Source: Planococcus sp. CPCC 101016
Lineage (GTDB): Bacteria > Bacillota > Bacilli > Bacillales_A > Planococcaceae
Length of the DNA: 64,000 bases
NCBI RefSeq assembly: GCF_007859295.1
Contig: NZ_VOHB01000002.1
Location: 1 to 64,000, forward strand
Direction: 5' to 3'
Shown: positions 1-12,025 of the stretch, one piece after another
How the letters are laid out: each line of letters begins with the position of its first letter
Position numbering within the stretch: position 1 is the first letter of the stretch
The notes under the pieces: generated by a model
Databases searched by the model: none
What the model saw: only the letters and a program-made list of their open reading frames with translations
What the model was told of the DNA's origin: nothing
Position numbers and translations under genes: made by a program

Positions 1-398
<398 letters not shown>

Positions 399-585
399 GA
401 GAACATTTGACTGCTCTGTACTTGCTGGCGTATCGCCGTCCGAAGACGCGCGATTCGCTTTGATCTGTTTGCACTGATCAGTAAGTTTTGCGCGGGCCGT
501 TTGCGCGGCCGTTGCTGTTTGTTGACGTTTTGCTGTTCAGTTTTCAAGGTTCAGTTGGTGTGTCGCGCTCATTGGCGACTCAATT
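399..585 (-). other. rRNA operon leader with boxA-like antitermination element
   Basis: This is the transcribed leader between the rRNA promoter and the 16S gene. On the reverse strand around 533-550 it contains CTTGAAAACTGAACAGC, very close to the element repeated in Bacillus rRNA leaders and 16S-23S spacers that is associated with Nus-dependent antitermination and processing. No coding gene is credible here; the 66-codon reverse frame runs into the 16S gene. Confidence 0.6.
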
Positions 586-614
586 AATATACCATGCTGA
601 AATATAAGAGTCAA
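586..614 (-). promoter_or_regulatory. rRNA operon promoter (sigma-A)
   Basis: Reverse strand: -35 TTGACT (609-614), 17-base spacer, -10 TATATT (586-591). It lies about 190 bases ahead of the 16S 5' end, which fits a ribosomal promoter. Only one clear promoter is seen; a second further upstream cannot be excluded. Confidence 0.75.
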
Positions 615-1183
615 CAGTTTATGCAAAAAAACTTCACTTTAATAAAATAAGCTTCTATATGAAATGAATAAAGAAGAAAACATGTCTGTACTTAGTTATA
701 AACTTCTTCTAATAGAAGCTTGATTTATCTTGCAAGGAGCCTCTCCCGAATCAAGCGCTCGGTTCGGAGGTTACATGTTTTATAATATAAAATCCCGAAG
801 CCAATTGATTAGAACCAATCTACTCGATTTGAAATCAAGCCTGGCAGATAAATAACGCTGCACTCGATTTCTTAAAATGTTTAAGGCATCTTCCTGCTCA
901 ACTGAACGGAACTTTCTGGGCTTATATATTTTTTAGAAGCTGGACAGTATTCGTTCCTAAACAGATGGGACAAACGCTTTCGAGACATTCATTAAACTTT
1001 CTCATGAAAACGAATAGGCCATATTGATGAGGCTGAAGGTTTCAGAACTTCCTTGAGCAATGCAGATGGTCACAAAATCATCCTGCCGCTCCATCGTGTT
1101 CCTTTGCGACGTAGAACTTTAAGAGACTCTATCCATTTAAAAATGTCTATGGTCCTGCATCGATTGGTTGCTGAATTCGCTCA
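615..1183. other. Intergenic region gyrA-rrn, no confident gene
   Basis: About 570 bases without a convincing gene. The reverse strand has a 27-codon frame near 923-1003 with a Cys...CPIC zinc-finger-like motif, and broken open stretches continue on either side in other frames. This could be the debris of a small gene, but there is no ribosome-binding site and no family I recognise. The plus strand also has a short open stretch near 1090-1200 that ends in the gyrA terminator. Confidence 0.4.
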
Positions 1184-1212
1184 TAAAAAAACCAGCTGAA
1201 TTTAATCAGCTG
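1184..1212 (-). terminator. Rho-independent terminator of gyrA
   Basis: Reverse strand: CCAGCTGA, 5-base loop, TTCAGCTGG followed by TTTTTTT, starting about 15 bases after the gyrA stop codon. Confidence 0.9.
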
Positions 1213-1227
1213 GCTGCAAGTTTATTC

Positions 1228-3810
1228 TTATTCTTCGTCTTCTTCTAGCGTTTCTTCTACATCATCGATCTTTTCATTAGCAACAACATCTTCGTCTACA
1301 TAGACATCTGCTTCTGCACTTTCTTCAATCAATGTTTTTTCGATATCGCCATCCATTTCTTCCAGATCTTCAGGGATATCGATGTCTTTCTTCACTTTAG
1401 CCACAGTCGCCACAATTTCATCTTCGCCCAATCGAATCAAACGAACACCTTGCGTGCTTCGACCAGTTGTAGAAATATCATTGACGTCCATACGAATCAA
1501 AATACCATTGACGGTGATTAGCATAATATCTTCTGTACCATTGACAGTTCGTACGGCAACAAGCGGTCCGTTTTTATCTGTGATTTGGCAAGTCTTGATA
1601 CCCATGCCGCCTCGGGATTGAACACGGTACTCAGCTTCTTTCGTCTGTTTTCCGTATCCTTTCTCCGTAATGACCAATACATTGTCGTTAGGATCTAAAA
1701 TCTCCATGCCGACCACTGCATCGCCTTCACGAAGACGGATGCCCCGGACACCACTGGCTGTTCGGCCCATGCTGCGAATGTCCGTTTCAGGGAATCTGAT
1801 CAATGCACCATTACGTGTACCAATGACCATTTCTTTATTGCCATCTGTCAGCTTCACTGAAATCAGCTCATCTTCTTCCCGAAGACTGATCGCAATCAAC
1901 CCATTTTGGCGGATGTTGGCGTAATTCGTCACAGGCGTCCGTTTGCTGATCCCTTCACGGGTCGTGAAGAAGAAGAAAGCATCTTCCTTGAACTCATCGA
2001 CACGTATAACCGCGGTGACTTTCTCTTCCTTGCTGATCTCCAAAAGATTGACCAGCGGCAAGCCTTTAGCAGTCCGTCCGTATTCAGGAATCTGATATCC
2101 TTTTTTGCGGTAGACTTTCCCTTTATTGGTGAAGAACAGAATGGTGTCGTGAGTAGACGTGTACAGCAGGTGTTCCACAAAATCGTCTTCGTTGGTACCC
2201 ATTCCCTGTACGCCTCGCCCGCCGCGTTTTTGGCTGCGGTAAGTATTGGCCGGCAAACGTTTAATGTAGCCATTATGAGTTAACGTCAATACTGAAGCTT
2301 CTACTGGAATCAGATCTTCATCTTCAAACATTTCCGCTCCGCCGGTCGTAATTTCCGTTCTCCGTTTATCGCTGAAGCGTTCTTTTATTTCAAGCATCTC
2401 TTCTTGGATGATTTCAAGAATTCGATGTTCGTTTGCAAGAATATCTCTAAGTTCATCAATCAATTTCACTAGGCTTTGGTATTCTTCTTCAATCTTGTCT
2501 CTTTCCAGTCCAGTCAAACGCTGTAAGCGCATGTCTAAAATTGCTTGAGACTGGCGTTCTGACAAATTGAAGTCGGACATTAACCCGTTGCGTGCTTGTT
2601 CAGCCGTTTGTGAGCCACGAATCAAGGCGATGATTGCGTCAATATGATCCAAGGCAATACGCAAGCCTTCGAGAATATGCGCACGGTCTTCTGCTTTATT
2701 CAGCTCGAACTGTGTACGGCGGCGAATGACCACTTTTTGGTGCTCCAAGTAATGGAACAGAACTTCTTTTAACCCCAAAACTTTTGGGTGGCCATCTACA
2801 AGTGCCAGCATATTGATACCGAAGCTTGTTTGCATCGCTGTTTGTTTGTATAAATTATTCAATAAGACACTTGCGCTAGCATCTCTGCGAACTTCGATGA
2901 CGATGCGCATGCCGTTACGGTCAGATTCATCCCGCAAATCAGTAATGCCATCAATTCGCTTGTCTCTCACAAGTTCAGCAATCTTCTCGATCAATCGGGC
3001 TTTATTTACTTGGTACGGAATTTCATTGACAATAATGACTTCTTTGCCATTCGCTTTTGTTTCAATATCAACAACTGAACGAACCAACACCGAACCTTTA
3101 CCTGTTTCGTAAGCACGGCGAATGCCGCTGCGACCAAGAATAATGCCGCCTGTCGGAAAATCAGGACCTGGGATATATTCCATCAGTTCTTCAGTTGTAA
3201 TAGCCGGATTTTCAGCTAGCGCTAAAACTGCATCAATGGTTTCACCCAAATGATGTGGGGGTATATTGGTAGCCATACCGACTGCAATACCAGAAGTTCC
3301 GTTTACCAGTAAGTTAGGAAACCGGCTTGGCAAAACAATTGGTTCTTTTTCCTGGCCATCGTAGTTATCTCTATAATCAATTGTATTCTTATTTAAATCA
3401 CGGAGTAATTCCATGGAAATCTTTGACATTTTAGACTCGGTATAACGCATTGCTGCAGCCGAATCTCCGTCAACAGACCCGAAGTTCCCATGTCCGTCCA
3501 CCAGCATATAGCGGTAGCTGAAATCCTGTGCCATACGGACCATGGTTTCATAAACAGCTGTGTCACCGTGAGGATGATATTTACCAATAACATCGCCAAC
3601 GATACGCGCTGATTTTTTATAAGCTTTGTCTGAAGTAATCCCCAAATCATACATTGCGTAAAGAATGCGGCGATGGACAGGTTTTAATCCGTCACGTACA
3701 TCCGGTAAGGCACGGGATACAATAACGCTCATTGCATAATCCAAAAATGAAGTCCGCATTTCCGTACTTATGTTTATTTCTTCAACACCACTGCTCGGCC
3801 GTTCAGCCAT
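1228..3810 (-). CDS. gyrA: DNA gyrase subunit A
   Basis: Breakage-reunion subunit of the A2B2 type II topoisomerase that introduces negative supercoils. The winged-helix/tower domain (about 30-490) has the active-site Arg-Tyr at 122-123. The C-terminal beta-pinwheel (about 500-805) carries the GyrA box QKRGGRG at 527-533, which marks it as gyrase rather than ParC. An acidic tail of about 50 residues makes it (860 aa) longer than the roughly 820 aa usual in Bacillus. The quinolone-determining region has Thr84 ([10 protein letters not shown]) where B. subtilis has Ser. Start ATG at 3810 is preceded by GAGAGGAGG. It lies 30 bases after gyrB, so the two are cotranscribed. Confidence 0.98.
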   Translation of the reverse strand: MAERPSSGVEEINISTEMRTSFLDYAMSVIVSRALPDVRDGLKPVHRRILYAMYDLGITSDKAYKKSARIVGDVIGKYHPHGDTAVYETMVRMAQDFSYRYMLVDGHGNFGSVDGDSAAAMRYTESKMSKISMELLRDLNKNTIDYRDNYDGQEKEPIVLPSRFPNLLVNGTSGIAVGMATNIPPHHLGETIDAVLALAENPAITTEELMEYIPGPDFPTGGIILGRSGIRRAYETGKGSVLVRSVVDIETKANGKEVIIVNEIPYQVNKARLIEKIAELVRDKRIDGITDLRDESDRNGMRIVIEVRRDASASVLLNNLYKQTAMQTSFGINMLALVDGHPKVLGLKEVLFHYLEHQKVVIRRRTQFELNKAEDRAHILEGLRIALDHIDAIIALIRGSQTAEQARNGLMSDFNLSERQSQAILDMRLQRLTGLERDKIEEEYQSLVKLIDELRDILANEHRILEIIQEEMLEIKERFSDKRRTEITTGGAEMFEDEDLIPVEASVLTLTHNGYIKRLPANTYRSQKRGGRGVQGMGTNEDDFVEHLLYTSTHDTILFFTNKGKVYRKKGYQIPEYGRTAKGLPLVNLLEISKEEKVTAVIRVDEFKEDAFFFFTTREGISKRTPVTNYANIRQNGLIAISLREEDELISVKLTDGNKEMVIGTRNGALIRFPETDIRSMGRTASGVRGIRLREGDAVVGMEILDPNDNVLVITEKGYGKQTKEAEYRVQSRGGMGIKTCQITDKNGPLVAVRTVNGTEDIMLITVNGILIRMDVNDISTTGRSTQGVRLIRLGEDEIVATVAKVKKDIDIPEDLEEMDGDIEKTLIEESAEADVYVDEDVVANEKIDDVEETLEEDEE

Positions 3811-3840
3811 ATCCGCAGCCTCCTCTCAACTCTACATCAC

Positions 3841-5805
<1,965 letters not shown>

Positions 5806-5813
5806 TTACATCT

Positions 5814-6023
5814 TCACAATCTGTTTTCTTCTATTTTCTTCAGGAGCGCCTGTGTCCGGTAAGGCGAACCGTAAGTGAAATCTTCAGTGACAACCAACGA
5901 TTTCACGGATTCCTTAGGGACAAGCAGCCGCACAAAAGCAGCCGGCATCTTATTTTCATATTGAATGACGGCTATAATTTCAGCTATTCGGAGGATTTGT
6001 GCTGCTCCAATCTGGATATACAC
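5814..6023 (-). CDS. remB: Extracellular matrix regulator RemB (YaaB family)
   Basis: A 69-residue protein of the RemA/RemB (DUF370) family, starting MYIQIG and carrying the SLVVTEDFTYGSP segment near the C terminus. In B. subtilis, remB (yaaB) occupies exactly this place between recF and gyrB; its paralogue RemA is a DNA-binding activator of biofilm matrix genes, and RemB acts in the same process by an unclear route. It starts 7 bases after the recF stop and is surely in the same transcript. It is somewhat shorter than the B. subtilis protein (81 aa). Identification rests on position plus family resemblance. Confidence 0.88.
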   Translation of the reverse strand: MYIQIGAAQILRIAEIIAVIQYENKMPAAFVRLLVPKESVKSLVVTEDFTYGSPYRTQALLKKIEENRL

Positions 6024-6029
6024 GTATTT

Positions 6030-7142
6030 TCACTCCTTGACTGTCCCGTGAGAAACCTCAAAAAGACGAGCGTTTTGAATCGTTTCATGCTGGATTCCTT
6101 CAACACTTGTCGTAGTGACAAAAGTCTGGACGGATCCTTTGATCGTATTCAATAAATGAGACTGCCTGTAATCATCCAATTCAGAAAGTACATCATCCAG
6201 CAGCAGCACTGGCGCTTCTCCGACTTCCTGCTTGATCAGCTCAATTTCTGCTAATTTTAAAGACAGTGCCGTTGTGCGCTGCTGCCCCTGCGAACCATAA
6301 GTTTGAACATCGTAGCCGTTAACGAAAAACTGAAGTTCGTCGCGGTGCGGACCTACAAGCGTCACACCCCGTTCAATCTCCCGTTTGCGTACCTCTATCA
6401 GTTTCTGCTCTAAAAAAGACGCCATTTCTTCAGGCGTCCATTCAGGCTTTAAACCGCTGATCGGTTGATAGCGGATTTGAAGTTGTTCCAGCCCTCGGGA
6501 AATGCCGTGATGGATCGGTTCAGCCCATTTCTGCAAAAGTTCCATGAACTGATACCGCTTGCGGATGATTTTGACAGCCGATTCGATAAATTGTTCTGTG
6601 TATACATCGAACATGACGTCATTGATTGTTTGTTTTCCATAATGTTGCTTTAATATATGATTTCTTTGTTTGAGGAGTTTTTGATAAGTGACTAAATCAT
6701 GCAGATAAACCGGTGAGATTTGTCCAATTTCCATGTCAATGAACCGTCTGCGTACTTGTGGACTCCCTTTGACAAGATGCAAATCTTCAGGGGCAAACAT
6801 GACGACATTCAATTGGCCAATATAATCACTCAACCTGCGTTGCTCTAGATGATTTACTTTTGCTTTTTTTCCTTTTTTTGACAAGGTAATTTCAAGGGGC
6901 AGTTTACCGTATTTCCGATAAACATCAGCTTTTATTTTACCATAATCAGCTTCCCAGCGTATCAATTCCTTGTCATTGGAAGTCCGATGCGATTTCGCCA
7001 TGGATAAAACATACAAAGATTCCATAACATTGGTTTTCCCTTGTGCGTTTTCTCCTATAAAGACGTTGATCTCTGGAGAAAAATCCAGTTCTAACGATTC
7101 GTAGTTCCGATAATTGACAAGCTCAAGGCGGTCAATCCGCAT
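6030..7142 (-). CDS. recF: DNA replication and repair protein RecF
   Basis: SMC-like ATPase that helps load RecA on gapped DNA together with RecO and RecR. Walker A is GENAQGKTN at about 29-37. An ABC-type signature [16 protein letters not shown] lies near 280, and the Walker B segment [11 protein letters not shown] near 312. The 370-aa length is standard. It overlaps yaaA by 11 bases, which indicates translational coupling. Confidence 0.97.
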   Translation of the reverse strand: MRIDRLELVNYRNYESLELDFSPEINVFIGENAQGKTNVMESLYVLSMAKSHRTSNDKELIRWEADYGKIKADVYRKYGKLPLEITLSKKGKKAKVNHLEQRRLSDYIGQLNVVMFAPEDLHLVKGSPQVRRRFIDMEIGQISPVYLHDLVTYQKLLKQRNHILKQHYGKQTINDVMFDVYTEQFIESAVKIIRKRYQFMELLQKWAEPIHHGISRGLEQLQIRYQPISGLKPEWTPEEMASFLEQKLIEVRKREIERGVTLVGPHRDELQFFVNGYDVQTYGSQGQQRTTALSLKLAEIELIKQEVGEAPVLLLDDVLSELDDYRQSHLLNTIKGSVQTFVTTTSVEGIQHETIQNARLFEVSHGTVKE

Positions 7143-7371
7143 CGAAGCTCATGCCTTCAGCCGTCACGATACGAAAATCTCCAAACCCTGGAATATTTAC
7201 GAGATCATCTGGACGCAACTTCCGACCTCTCCGATTTTCAGCTTCACCGTTTACAAAAACTTCATGTTCACCTAAAAACCATTTGGCCATTCCGCCTGAA
7301 CTTATTGTATCCGTCATTTTCAACAATTGCCCAAGTGTTATATATTCAGTCTCAATCCCGATTTCTCTCAA
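7132..7371 (-). CDS. yaaA: S4 domain-containing protein YaaA
   Basis: A 79-residue protein consisting of one S4 RNA-binding fold: [22 protein letters not shown], then a [16 protein letters not shown] segment typical of S4. It sits between dnaN and recF as in most Bacilli. Known members are suspected to act in ribosome biogenesis (RlbA), but no direct function is visible. It overlaps the recF start. Confidence 0.92.
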   Translation of the reverse strand: MREIGIETEYITLGQLLKMTDTISSGGMAKWFLGEHEVFVNGEAENRRGRKLRPDDLVNIPGFGDFRIVTAEGMSFDAD

Positions 7372-7432
7372 AATGCACTCATCCTTCGATTCATAGTCTA
7401 TCCCTCTATTTTACCCTATTTTAGCTAAAAAG

Positions 7433-7460
7433 TAAAAAGGATAGCCTATATGGCTATCCT
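7433..7460 (-). terminator. Rho-independent terminator of dnaN
   Basis: Reverse strand: AGGATAGCC, ATATA loop, GGCTATCCT, then TTTTTAC. It follows the dnaN stop and precedes yaaA, so yaaA-recF-remB-gyrBA probably depends partly on its own promoter or on readthrough. Confidence 0.85.
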
Positions 7461-7477
7461 GAGGGTCTGTTTTAATT

Positions 7478-8614
7478 TTAATATGTTCGGACAGGAAGAA
7501 TCAGTTGCAAAATAGAGTCATCCAATGCCGATTTCAAGATGAATGGGCGCATGGCTCCAGTAAACTGGATGACGACATCTTGTCCATCAATTGCTTTTAG
7601 CGCGTCCATCATAAATTTGGCGCTGAATGAAATTTTCAGTTCTTCTCCTTCGATGCTATGAGCCTGCAGCTGCTCTTCTACTTTCCCGACTTCCGGTGAA
7701 TTAGAAGAAACTTCGACTTCATTGCCTGCATTTGCCGAGAAGCGGACGACATTATTGCGTTCTTCTCTGGCCAATAGAGACGCTCGATCAATCGCCTGCA
7801 GAAGCGAACGGCCATTTACAGTAACCGTAGTCTTATATTCTGCAGGGATCAGACGGGTCGTGTCCGGATAGTTTCCTTCTAATAGACGGGAGAAGAATAG
7901 AATGTGTTTGGATTTGAATAAAACCTGCTGGTTGGTCATGACGATTTCGACCGCTTCAGAAGTATCGTCCAGAATTTTGTTCAATTCAGTCAAACTTTTC
8001 CCAGGAATTACAACACTGTACTCCCCCTCAGGCAAAGTTTCCAATTTGGTTTTCCGACGTGCCAAACGGTGGCTGTCGGTTGCTACGCAAACCAATTCTC
8101 CGTCTTTTACTTCCCAATGAACGCCTGTCAGTACAGGACGTGTTTCTGAACTTGATACAGCAAATACGGTTTCACGGTTAATGGTTTTCAATAGATCAGC
8201 TGGAATGGTAAACAACCGATCATCTTGAATATCCGGTAGTTGTGGATAATCCATTGCATCCAAGCCGATTAAATGAAACTCGGATTTTCCTGAGCGGATA
8301 TGCGTCTGGAAATTTCCTGTGATTTCAATCTCCACTTCATTAGTAGGCAATTTACGGATGATTTCCCCGAAAACTTTTGCTTGAAGAACAATACTTCCTC
8401 CATCTGTTACCTGGATGATCTGTTCTCCATCTTCTTCTGCTGGAATGAAGGTTTGGATCGTGATGTCAGAATCACTGCCAGTCAACCTCATTCCATCAGA
8501 AGTAACATCCATTTTAATCCCCGTTAAAATCGGAATGGTGGTTTTTGAACTTACTGCTTTCATTACATCGTTTAATCCTTCAACTAGTCGCTCACGTTTT
8601 ATCTCGAATTTCAT
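7478..8614 (-). CDS. dnaN: DNA polymerase III beta subunit (sliding clamp)
   Basis: Ring-shaped processivity clamp that tethers the replicative polymerase. The 378 residues cover three repeated clamp domains, starting MKFEIKRERLVEGLNDVMKAVSSKTTIPIL and ending ILPVRTY, the conserved C terminus next to the protein-binding pocket. The start ATG has a moderate upstream AAGCGAGG. It lies 173 bases downstream of dnaA with part of the origin in between. Confidence 0.98.
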   Translation of the reverse strand: MKFEIKRERLVEGLNDVMKAVSSKTTIPILTGIKMDVTSDGMRLTGSDSDITIQTFIPAEEDGEQIIQVTDGGSIVLQAKVFGEIIRKLPTNEVEIEITGNFQTHIRSGKSEFHLIGLDAMDYPQLPDIQDDRLFTIPADLLKTINRETVFAVSSSETRPVLTGVHWEVKDGELVCVATDSHRLARRKTKLETLPEGEYSVVIPGKSLTELNKILDDTSEAVEIVMTNQQVLFKSKHILFFSRLLEGNYPDTTRLIPAEYKTTVTVNGRSLLQAIDRASLLAREERNNVVRFSANAGNEVEVSSNSPEVGKVEEQLQAHSIEGEELKISFSAKFMMDALKAIDGQDVVIQFTGAMRPFILKSALDDSILQLILPVRTY

Positions 8615-8677
8615 TCTCGAACCTCGCTTATATATATATTTTATTTAAAGGCTTTTAAAGTAATAGTAGTAGTAGGG
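8602..8677 (-). other. Origin unwinding element: DnaA-trios and AT-rich DUE
   Basis: On the reverse strand, two adjacent DnaA boxes (8679-8696) are followed by a GGCCC cluster, the triplets TAC-TAC-TAC-TAT-TAC-TTT (about 8660-8675), and then an AT-rich tract with alternating TATATATA down to about 8630. This is the order described for the B. subtilis basal unwinding system, in which DnaA spreads from boxes onto trios to open the duplex. The assignment is by pattern. Confidence 0.8.
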
Positions 8678-8678
8678 C

Positions 8679-8780
8679 CTGTGAATATGTGGATAAGCCC
8701 TTTAAAGTCAATAAAAGCAGCTTATCCACATGTAGACAGTCTGTGCATAAACTGCTTGCTAATTTATTGGTTTATCCACA
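8679..8780 (-). other. oriC, dnaA-dnaN DnaA-box cluster
   Basis: Perfect 9-mers TTATCCACA (either strand) occur at 8688-8696, 8722-8730 and 8772-8780. One-mismatch boxes occur at 8742-8750 (TGTGCATAA) and a weaker one (TATTCACAG, reverse strand) at 8679-8687, directly abutting the perfect box. Together with the trio stretch this is the downstream half of a bipartite origin. Confidence 0.88.
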
Positions 8781-8787
8781 GTCTTTT

Positions 8788-10131
8788 TTACTTGCCAAGC
8801 GCACTTTTAATGTCCTTGACGTCCTGCTGCAGCTGCTGATTGTCTTTCAGCATTTTTGAAATTTTATCATGGGCGTGAATAACAGTTGTGTGATCGCGTC
8901 CCCCGAATTCCTCGCCGATTTTAGGCAAAGAGAAATCGGTCATTTCACGTGACAAGTACATCGCGACCTGGCGTGGATAAGCAATATCCTTGGTGCGGCG
9001 CTTTGTCTTGAAGTCTTCCAGTTTTACATTGAATTGTTCGCCGACAGCGTTTTGAATATCTAAAATCGTAATAACTTTCGGTTTCGAATTCGGCATGATG
9101 TCTTTTAAGGCTTCTGCAGCCAATTCTGCGCTCATATCACGGTTGATCAAAGAGGAATAAGCCACAACACGGATCAGGGCCCCTTCAAGTTCGCGGATAT
9201 TCGAGTCAATGGAATTGGCGATATAGGTCATGACATCGTTCGGTATATCCAGTCCATCAGCTTTTGCTTTTTTACGTAAAATAGCGATCCGTGTTTCCAG
9301 ATCAGGTGGTGTAATATCCGTGATCAGGCCCCATTCAAAACGGGAGCGGAGCCGATCTTCCAATGTCGGAATCTCTTTTGGCGGCCGGTCACTCGAAATG
9401 ATGATCTGCTTGGATTCTTCGTGCAGCGTATTGAACGTATGAAAAAATTCTTCCTGCGTCTGTTCTTTGCCCGCTAAAAACTGAATATCATCGATCAGGA
9501 GGATATCGACACCCCTGTATTTGTCACGGAATTCCCCAGTTTTATTGTCACGGATTGAATTGATGAATTCGTTCGTAAATTTTTCCGAAGACAAGTAAAC
9601 TACTTTGGCGTTCGGATTGTGTTCGAGGACATAATGTCCGATTGCATGCATTAAATGTGTCTTACCAAGTCCTACTCCCCCATAGATAAACAGCGGGTTA
9701 TAAGCTTTTGCTGGCGCTTCGGCCACAGCCAAAGAAGCGGCATGGGCGAAGCGGTTGCCTGAACCAATTACAAAGGTATCGAAAGTGTATTTAGGATTCA
9801 GCATGCCAGGCAAAAACTCTTGCTGCTGGTCTTGTCCCGGTTTAATACGAGGCGCAGGGAGTTGAAAATCATCCATATCCTGATCTTTGGGCACAACAAA
9901 TTTAATCATCATATCGTCGCCAGTGGAATCTGATAGAATTCCGGTAATCAAATGCACATAATGGTTTTCCAACCAATCACGGGCAAAGGAATTCGGCGCT
10001 GAAATAGTGACAGTATCATCCTGGTAGGATAAAAGTTTTGTTGATTTTAACCACGTTTCAAAACTTGGTTTGGAGATTTTAGTTTCAACTTGGGCTAAGA
10101 CACTCGACCAAAGTTCGTCTAAGTGTTCCAA
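8788..10131 (-). CDS. dnaA: Chromosomal replication initiator DnaA
   Basis: AAA+ initiator that binds DnaA boxes at oriC, melts the origin and loads the helicase; it is also a transcription factor. Domain I covers about 1-80 and the linker about 80-115. The AAA+ domain has Walker A GGVGLGKT (151-158) and Walker B LLIDDIQF (211-218). Domain IV carries the box-recognition motif [14 protein letters not shown] (411-424). Length 447 aa is normal. The start is TTG at 10131 with AAAGGAG a few bases upstream; no better ATG exists. It lies between the two origin box clusters and is likely autoregulated by the upstream one. Confidence 0.98.
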   Translation of the reverse strand: MEHLDELWSSVLAQVETKISKPSFETWLKSTKLLSYQDDTVTISAPNSFARDWLENHYVHLITGILSDSTGDDMMIKFVVPKDQDMDDFQLPAPRIKPGQDQQQEFLPGMLNPKYTFDTFVIGSGNRFAHAASLAVAEAPAKAYNPLFIYGGVGLGKTHLMHAIGHYVLEHNPNAKVVYLSSEKFTNEFINSIRDNKTGEFRDKYRGVDILLIDDIQFLAGKEQTQEEFFHTFNTLHEESKQIIISSDRPPKEIPTLEDRLRSRFEWGLITDITPPDLETRIAILRKKAKADGLDIPNDVMTYIANSIDSNIRELEGALIRVVAYSSLINRDMSAELAAEALKDIMPNSKPKVITILDIQNAVGEQFNVKLEDFKTKRRTKDIAYPRQVAMYLSREMTDFSLPKIGEEFGGRDHTTVIHAHDKISKMLKDNQQLQQDVKDIKSALGK

Positions 10132-10191
10132 TAGCTCTTCTCCTTTATATGTAACTATATTTTAAAGTATATCATACACAAAATCACAGCT

Positions 10192-10488
10192 TGTGGATAA
10201 CATTCATAAACAAGGTGGTGAATAACTATCCACACCTTACCCACAATTTGTGGATAACTTATTTAGGGTGAAAACTATTAACAAGTGAAAACAAGTTAAT
10301 GTTACCAAAAAAGAATAGACAATACAAGAAGTTCTTTAAGTTATCCACATAATAATTTTTGTTCACATTGGAACTATCCACAAGGGGTTTGTATGTTAAA
10401 AAACTGTAGATAAGGCATGTGGATAATTATTTTTTGAAAAAAAACAGTGCACAGGCCATCAAGGGATAATTAAACAAACTGTGTATAA
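10192..10488. other. oriC, upstream DnaA-box cluster
   Basis: DnaA boxes in both orientations: perfect at 10192-10200, 10249-10257, 10341-10349 and 10418-10426; one mismatch at 10226-10234, 10237-10245, 10374-10382, 10405-10413 and 10480-10488. The region of about 490 bases between dnaA and rpmH has no gene. It corresponds to the incA/incB side of the B. subtilis origin and to the dnaA promoter region. Gene strand switches here from leftward to rightward. Confidence 0.92.
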
Positions 10489-10537
10489 CTTGAGCAGCGT
10501 GAAGGAAGGAGATCTGGAGGTGTTTTTTAATAAGACA

Positions 10538-10567
10538 TTGACATTTATACCTTTACGCCTTTATAAT
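10538..10567 (+). promoter_or_regulatory. Promoter of rpmH-rnpA
   Basis: -35 TTGACA (10538-10543), 18-base spacer, -10 TATAAT (10562-10567). Both hexamers are consensus; it lies 55 bases upstream of rpmH. Confidence 0.85.
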
Positions 10568-10621
10568 AGTCGAGACTGTCTTTAGAAAAATAGTTAACTC
10601 TTATTATAGGAGGTGTCATAT

Positions 10622-10759
10622 ATGACATTGCGCACATATCAACCAAATACACGTAAACACAGCAAAGTACACGGCTTCAGAGCACGTATGAGCACAAAAA
10701 ACGGACGCAGAGTATTAGCTGCACGCCGTCGTAAAGGAAGAAAAGTATTATCAGCTTAA
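10622..10759 (+). CDS. rpmH: 50S ribosomal protein L34
   Basis: A 45-residue, very basic protein with the invariant L34 layout: RTYQPN near the N terminus, KVHGFRARM, then [19 protein letters not shown] at the end. ATG at 10622 follows AGGAGGTG. It is the first gene right of oriC, ahead of rnpA, as in nearly all bacteria. Confidence 0.98.
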   Translation: MTLRTYQPNTRKHSKVHGFRARMSTKNGRRVLAARRRKGRKVLSA

Positions 10760-10760
10760 G

Positions 10761-10789
10761 TCCACTGACCGCATCAGTGGTCTTTTTTT
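10761..10789 (+). terminator. Terminator/attenuator after rpmH
   Basis: CCACTGA, short loop, TCAGTGG, then TCTTTTTTT. It lies between rpmH and rnpA, so it probably makes rpmH message more abundant than rnpA by partial termination. Confidence 0.88.
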
Positions 10790-10839
10790 CTTTTCTGCTG
10801 CATTTTAGCGGAAATGTATTAAATTAAGCAGGTGAAAGA

Positions 10840-11181
10840 ATGAACAAGCACCAACGGATCAAGAAGAACAAAGAGTTTCAGCAGATCTTTAAAAAAGGAA
10901 AATCTTTTGCGAATCGGCAGTTTATCGTTTATGTATTAAAGGTTGAGCAGCCTGAATTTCGCCTTGGATTATCCGTCAGTAAAAAAGTAGGAAATGCAGT
11001 AGCACGCAATCGCGTTAAACGTTATATCCGGCAAACTTTCCTGGAATTGAAAGACGATTTATTGCCGAATGCGGACTACATTATCATCGCCCGACCACAG
11101 GCGGCCACAATGGATTTTCACGAAAGCAAGAAAAGTCTTGAACACGTATTGAGAATCGCACGTGCATTGCCAAAGAAGTAG
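10840..11181 (+). CDS. rnpA: Ribonuclease P protein component
   Basis: Protein subunit that assists the RNase P ribozyme in maturing tRNA 5' ends. The 113 aa include the conserved basic RNP motif [14 protein letters not shown] (about 50-63) and the N-terminal [13 protein letters not shown]. The start ATG is preceded by AGGTGAAAGA. Confidence 0.97.
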   Translation: MNKHQRIKKNKEFQQIFKKGKSFANRQFIVYVLKVEQPEFRLGLSVSKKVGNAVARNRVKRYIRQTFLELKDDLLPNADYIIIARPQAATMDFHESKKSLEHVLRIARALPKK

Positions 11182-11242
11182 AAGGCAATGCAGAATAGAT
11201 GTTATTATAGAAGTAATTGAAAATTAGTTTGGGGGAAGAAGG

Positions 11243-12025
11243 GTGAATAAGAAATTAGTTTTGCTTATTTCACTGATCGCAGTAACGTTGCTGCTTTCCG
11301 GCTGTACGGAGTTTGACAAGCCGATCAGTGACCAGAGTGAAGGATTTTGGAATGAATTTATCGTTTGGCCATTAGTATCCGCCATCACATACTTCAAAAA
11401 TTTGCTGGGAACTTACGGTTTCGGGATTATTGCCGTCACTGTCATTATCCGGTTAGTGATGCTGCCATTGATGATCAAACAAACGAAAAGTTCGAAACGC
11501 ATGCAGGAAGTGCAGCCTGAACTTGTTAAACTGAAAGAAAAGTACAAATCGAAAGACGCTGTTACGCAACAGAAATACCAAAAAGAAATGATGGCTTTGT
11601 TCCAGGAGAAAGGCGTCAACCCAATGGCGGGTTGTTTGCCGGTCTTGATTCAAATGCCGGTCTTGATCGGTTTTTATCACGCGATCAGCCGCATGAACAG
11701 TACGCCTGAAATCGATTTGGGAGCATTTCTTATTTTCCCGCTGGCAGAACCAAGTATTATCCTAGCAGTCATCGCCGGGTTGATGCAGTTTGTTGTATTG
11801 CGGACTGGACCAGCTATGGACAATCCTCAAATGAAGATCATGATGTATTTCATGCCGGTAATGATCATCGGATTCGGTGTTGTATTGCCATCTGCCTTGA
11901 CGCTTTACTGGGTCATCGGGAACATTATTTCACTTATTCAAAATCTGTTTATCTACCGTCCATGGGAGAGAGAAAAAGTACAGCAGCAACCTGTTAAAAC
12001 GAAAGCAGGAGGGGTTAAAAAGTGA
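11243..12025 (+). CDS. yidC: Membrane protein insertase YidC/OxaA (SpoIIIJ type)
   Basis: Inserts and folds membrane proteins, alone or with SecYEG. It is made as a lipoprotein: the signal ends in the lipobox LLSGC with Cys21. This is followed by five predicted membrane segments and the cytoplasmic hairpin (KQTKSSKRMQEVQPELVKLKEKY, about 75-97) typical of the Gram-positive family. GTG start at 11243 behind GGGGGAAGAAG. It overlaps jag by 4 bases (stop and start share ATGA-like sequence). The organism is probably a non-sporulating or poorly sporulating Planococcaceae, so the housekeeping role matters more than the SpoIIIJ role. Confidence 0.95.
   Translation: MNKKLVLLISLIAVTLLLSGCTEFDKPISDQSEGFWNEFIVWPLVSAITYFKNLLGTYGFGIIAVTVIIRLVMLPLMIKQTKSSKRMQEVQPELVKLKEKYKSKDAVTQQKYQKEMMALFQEKGVNPMAGCLPVLIQMPVLIGFYHAISRMNSTPEIDLGAFLIFPLAEPSIILAVIAGLMQFVVLRTGPAMDNPQMKIMMYFMPVMIIGFGVVLPSALTLYWVIGNIISLIQNLFIYRPWEREKVQQQPVKTKAGGVKK

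Noticed and set aside
8944..8957. parS-like TTTCACGTGACA in dnaA
   Set aside because: Only the central CACGTGA core fits; the right arm does not match the consensus.
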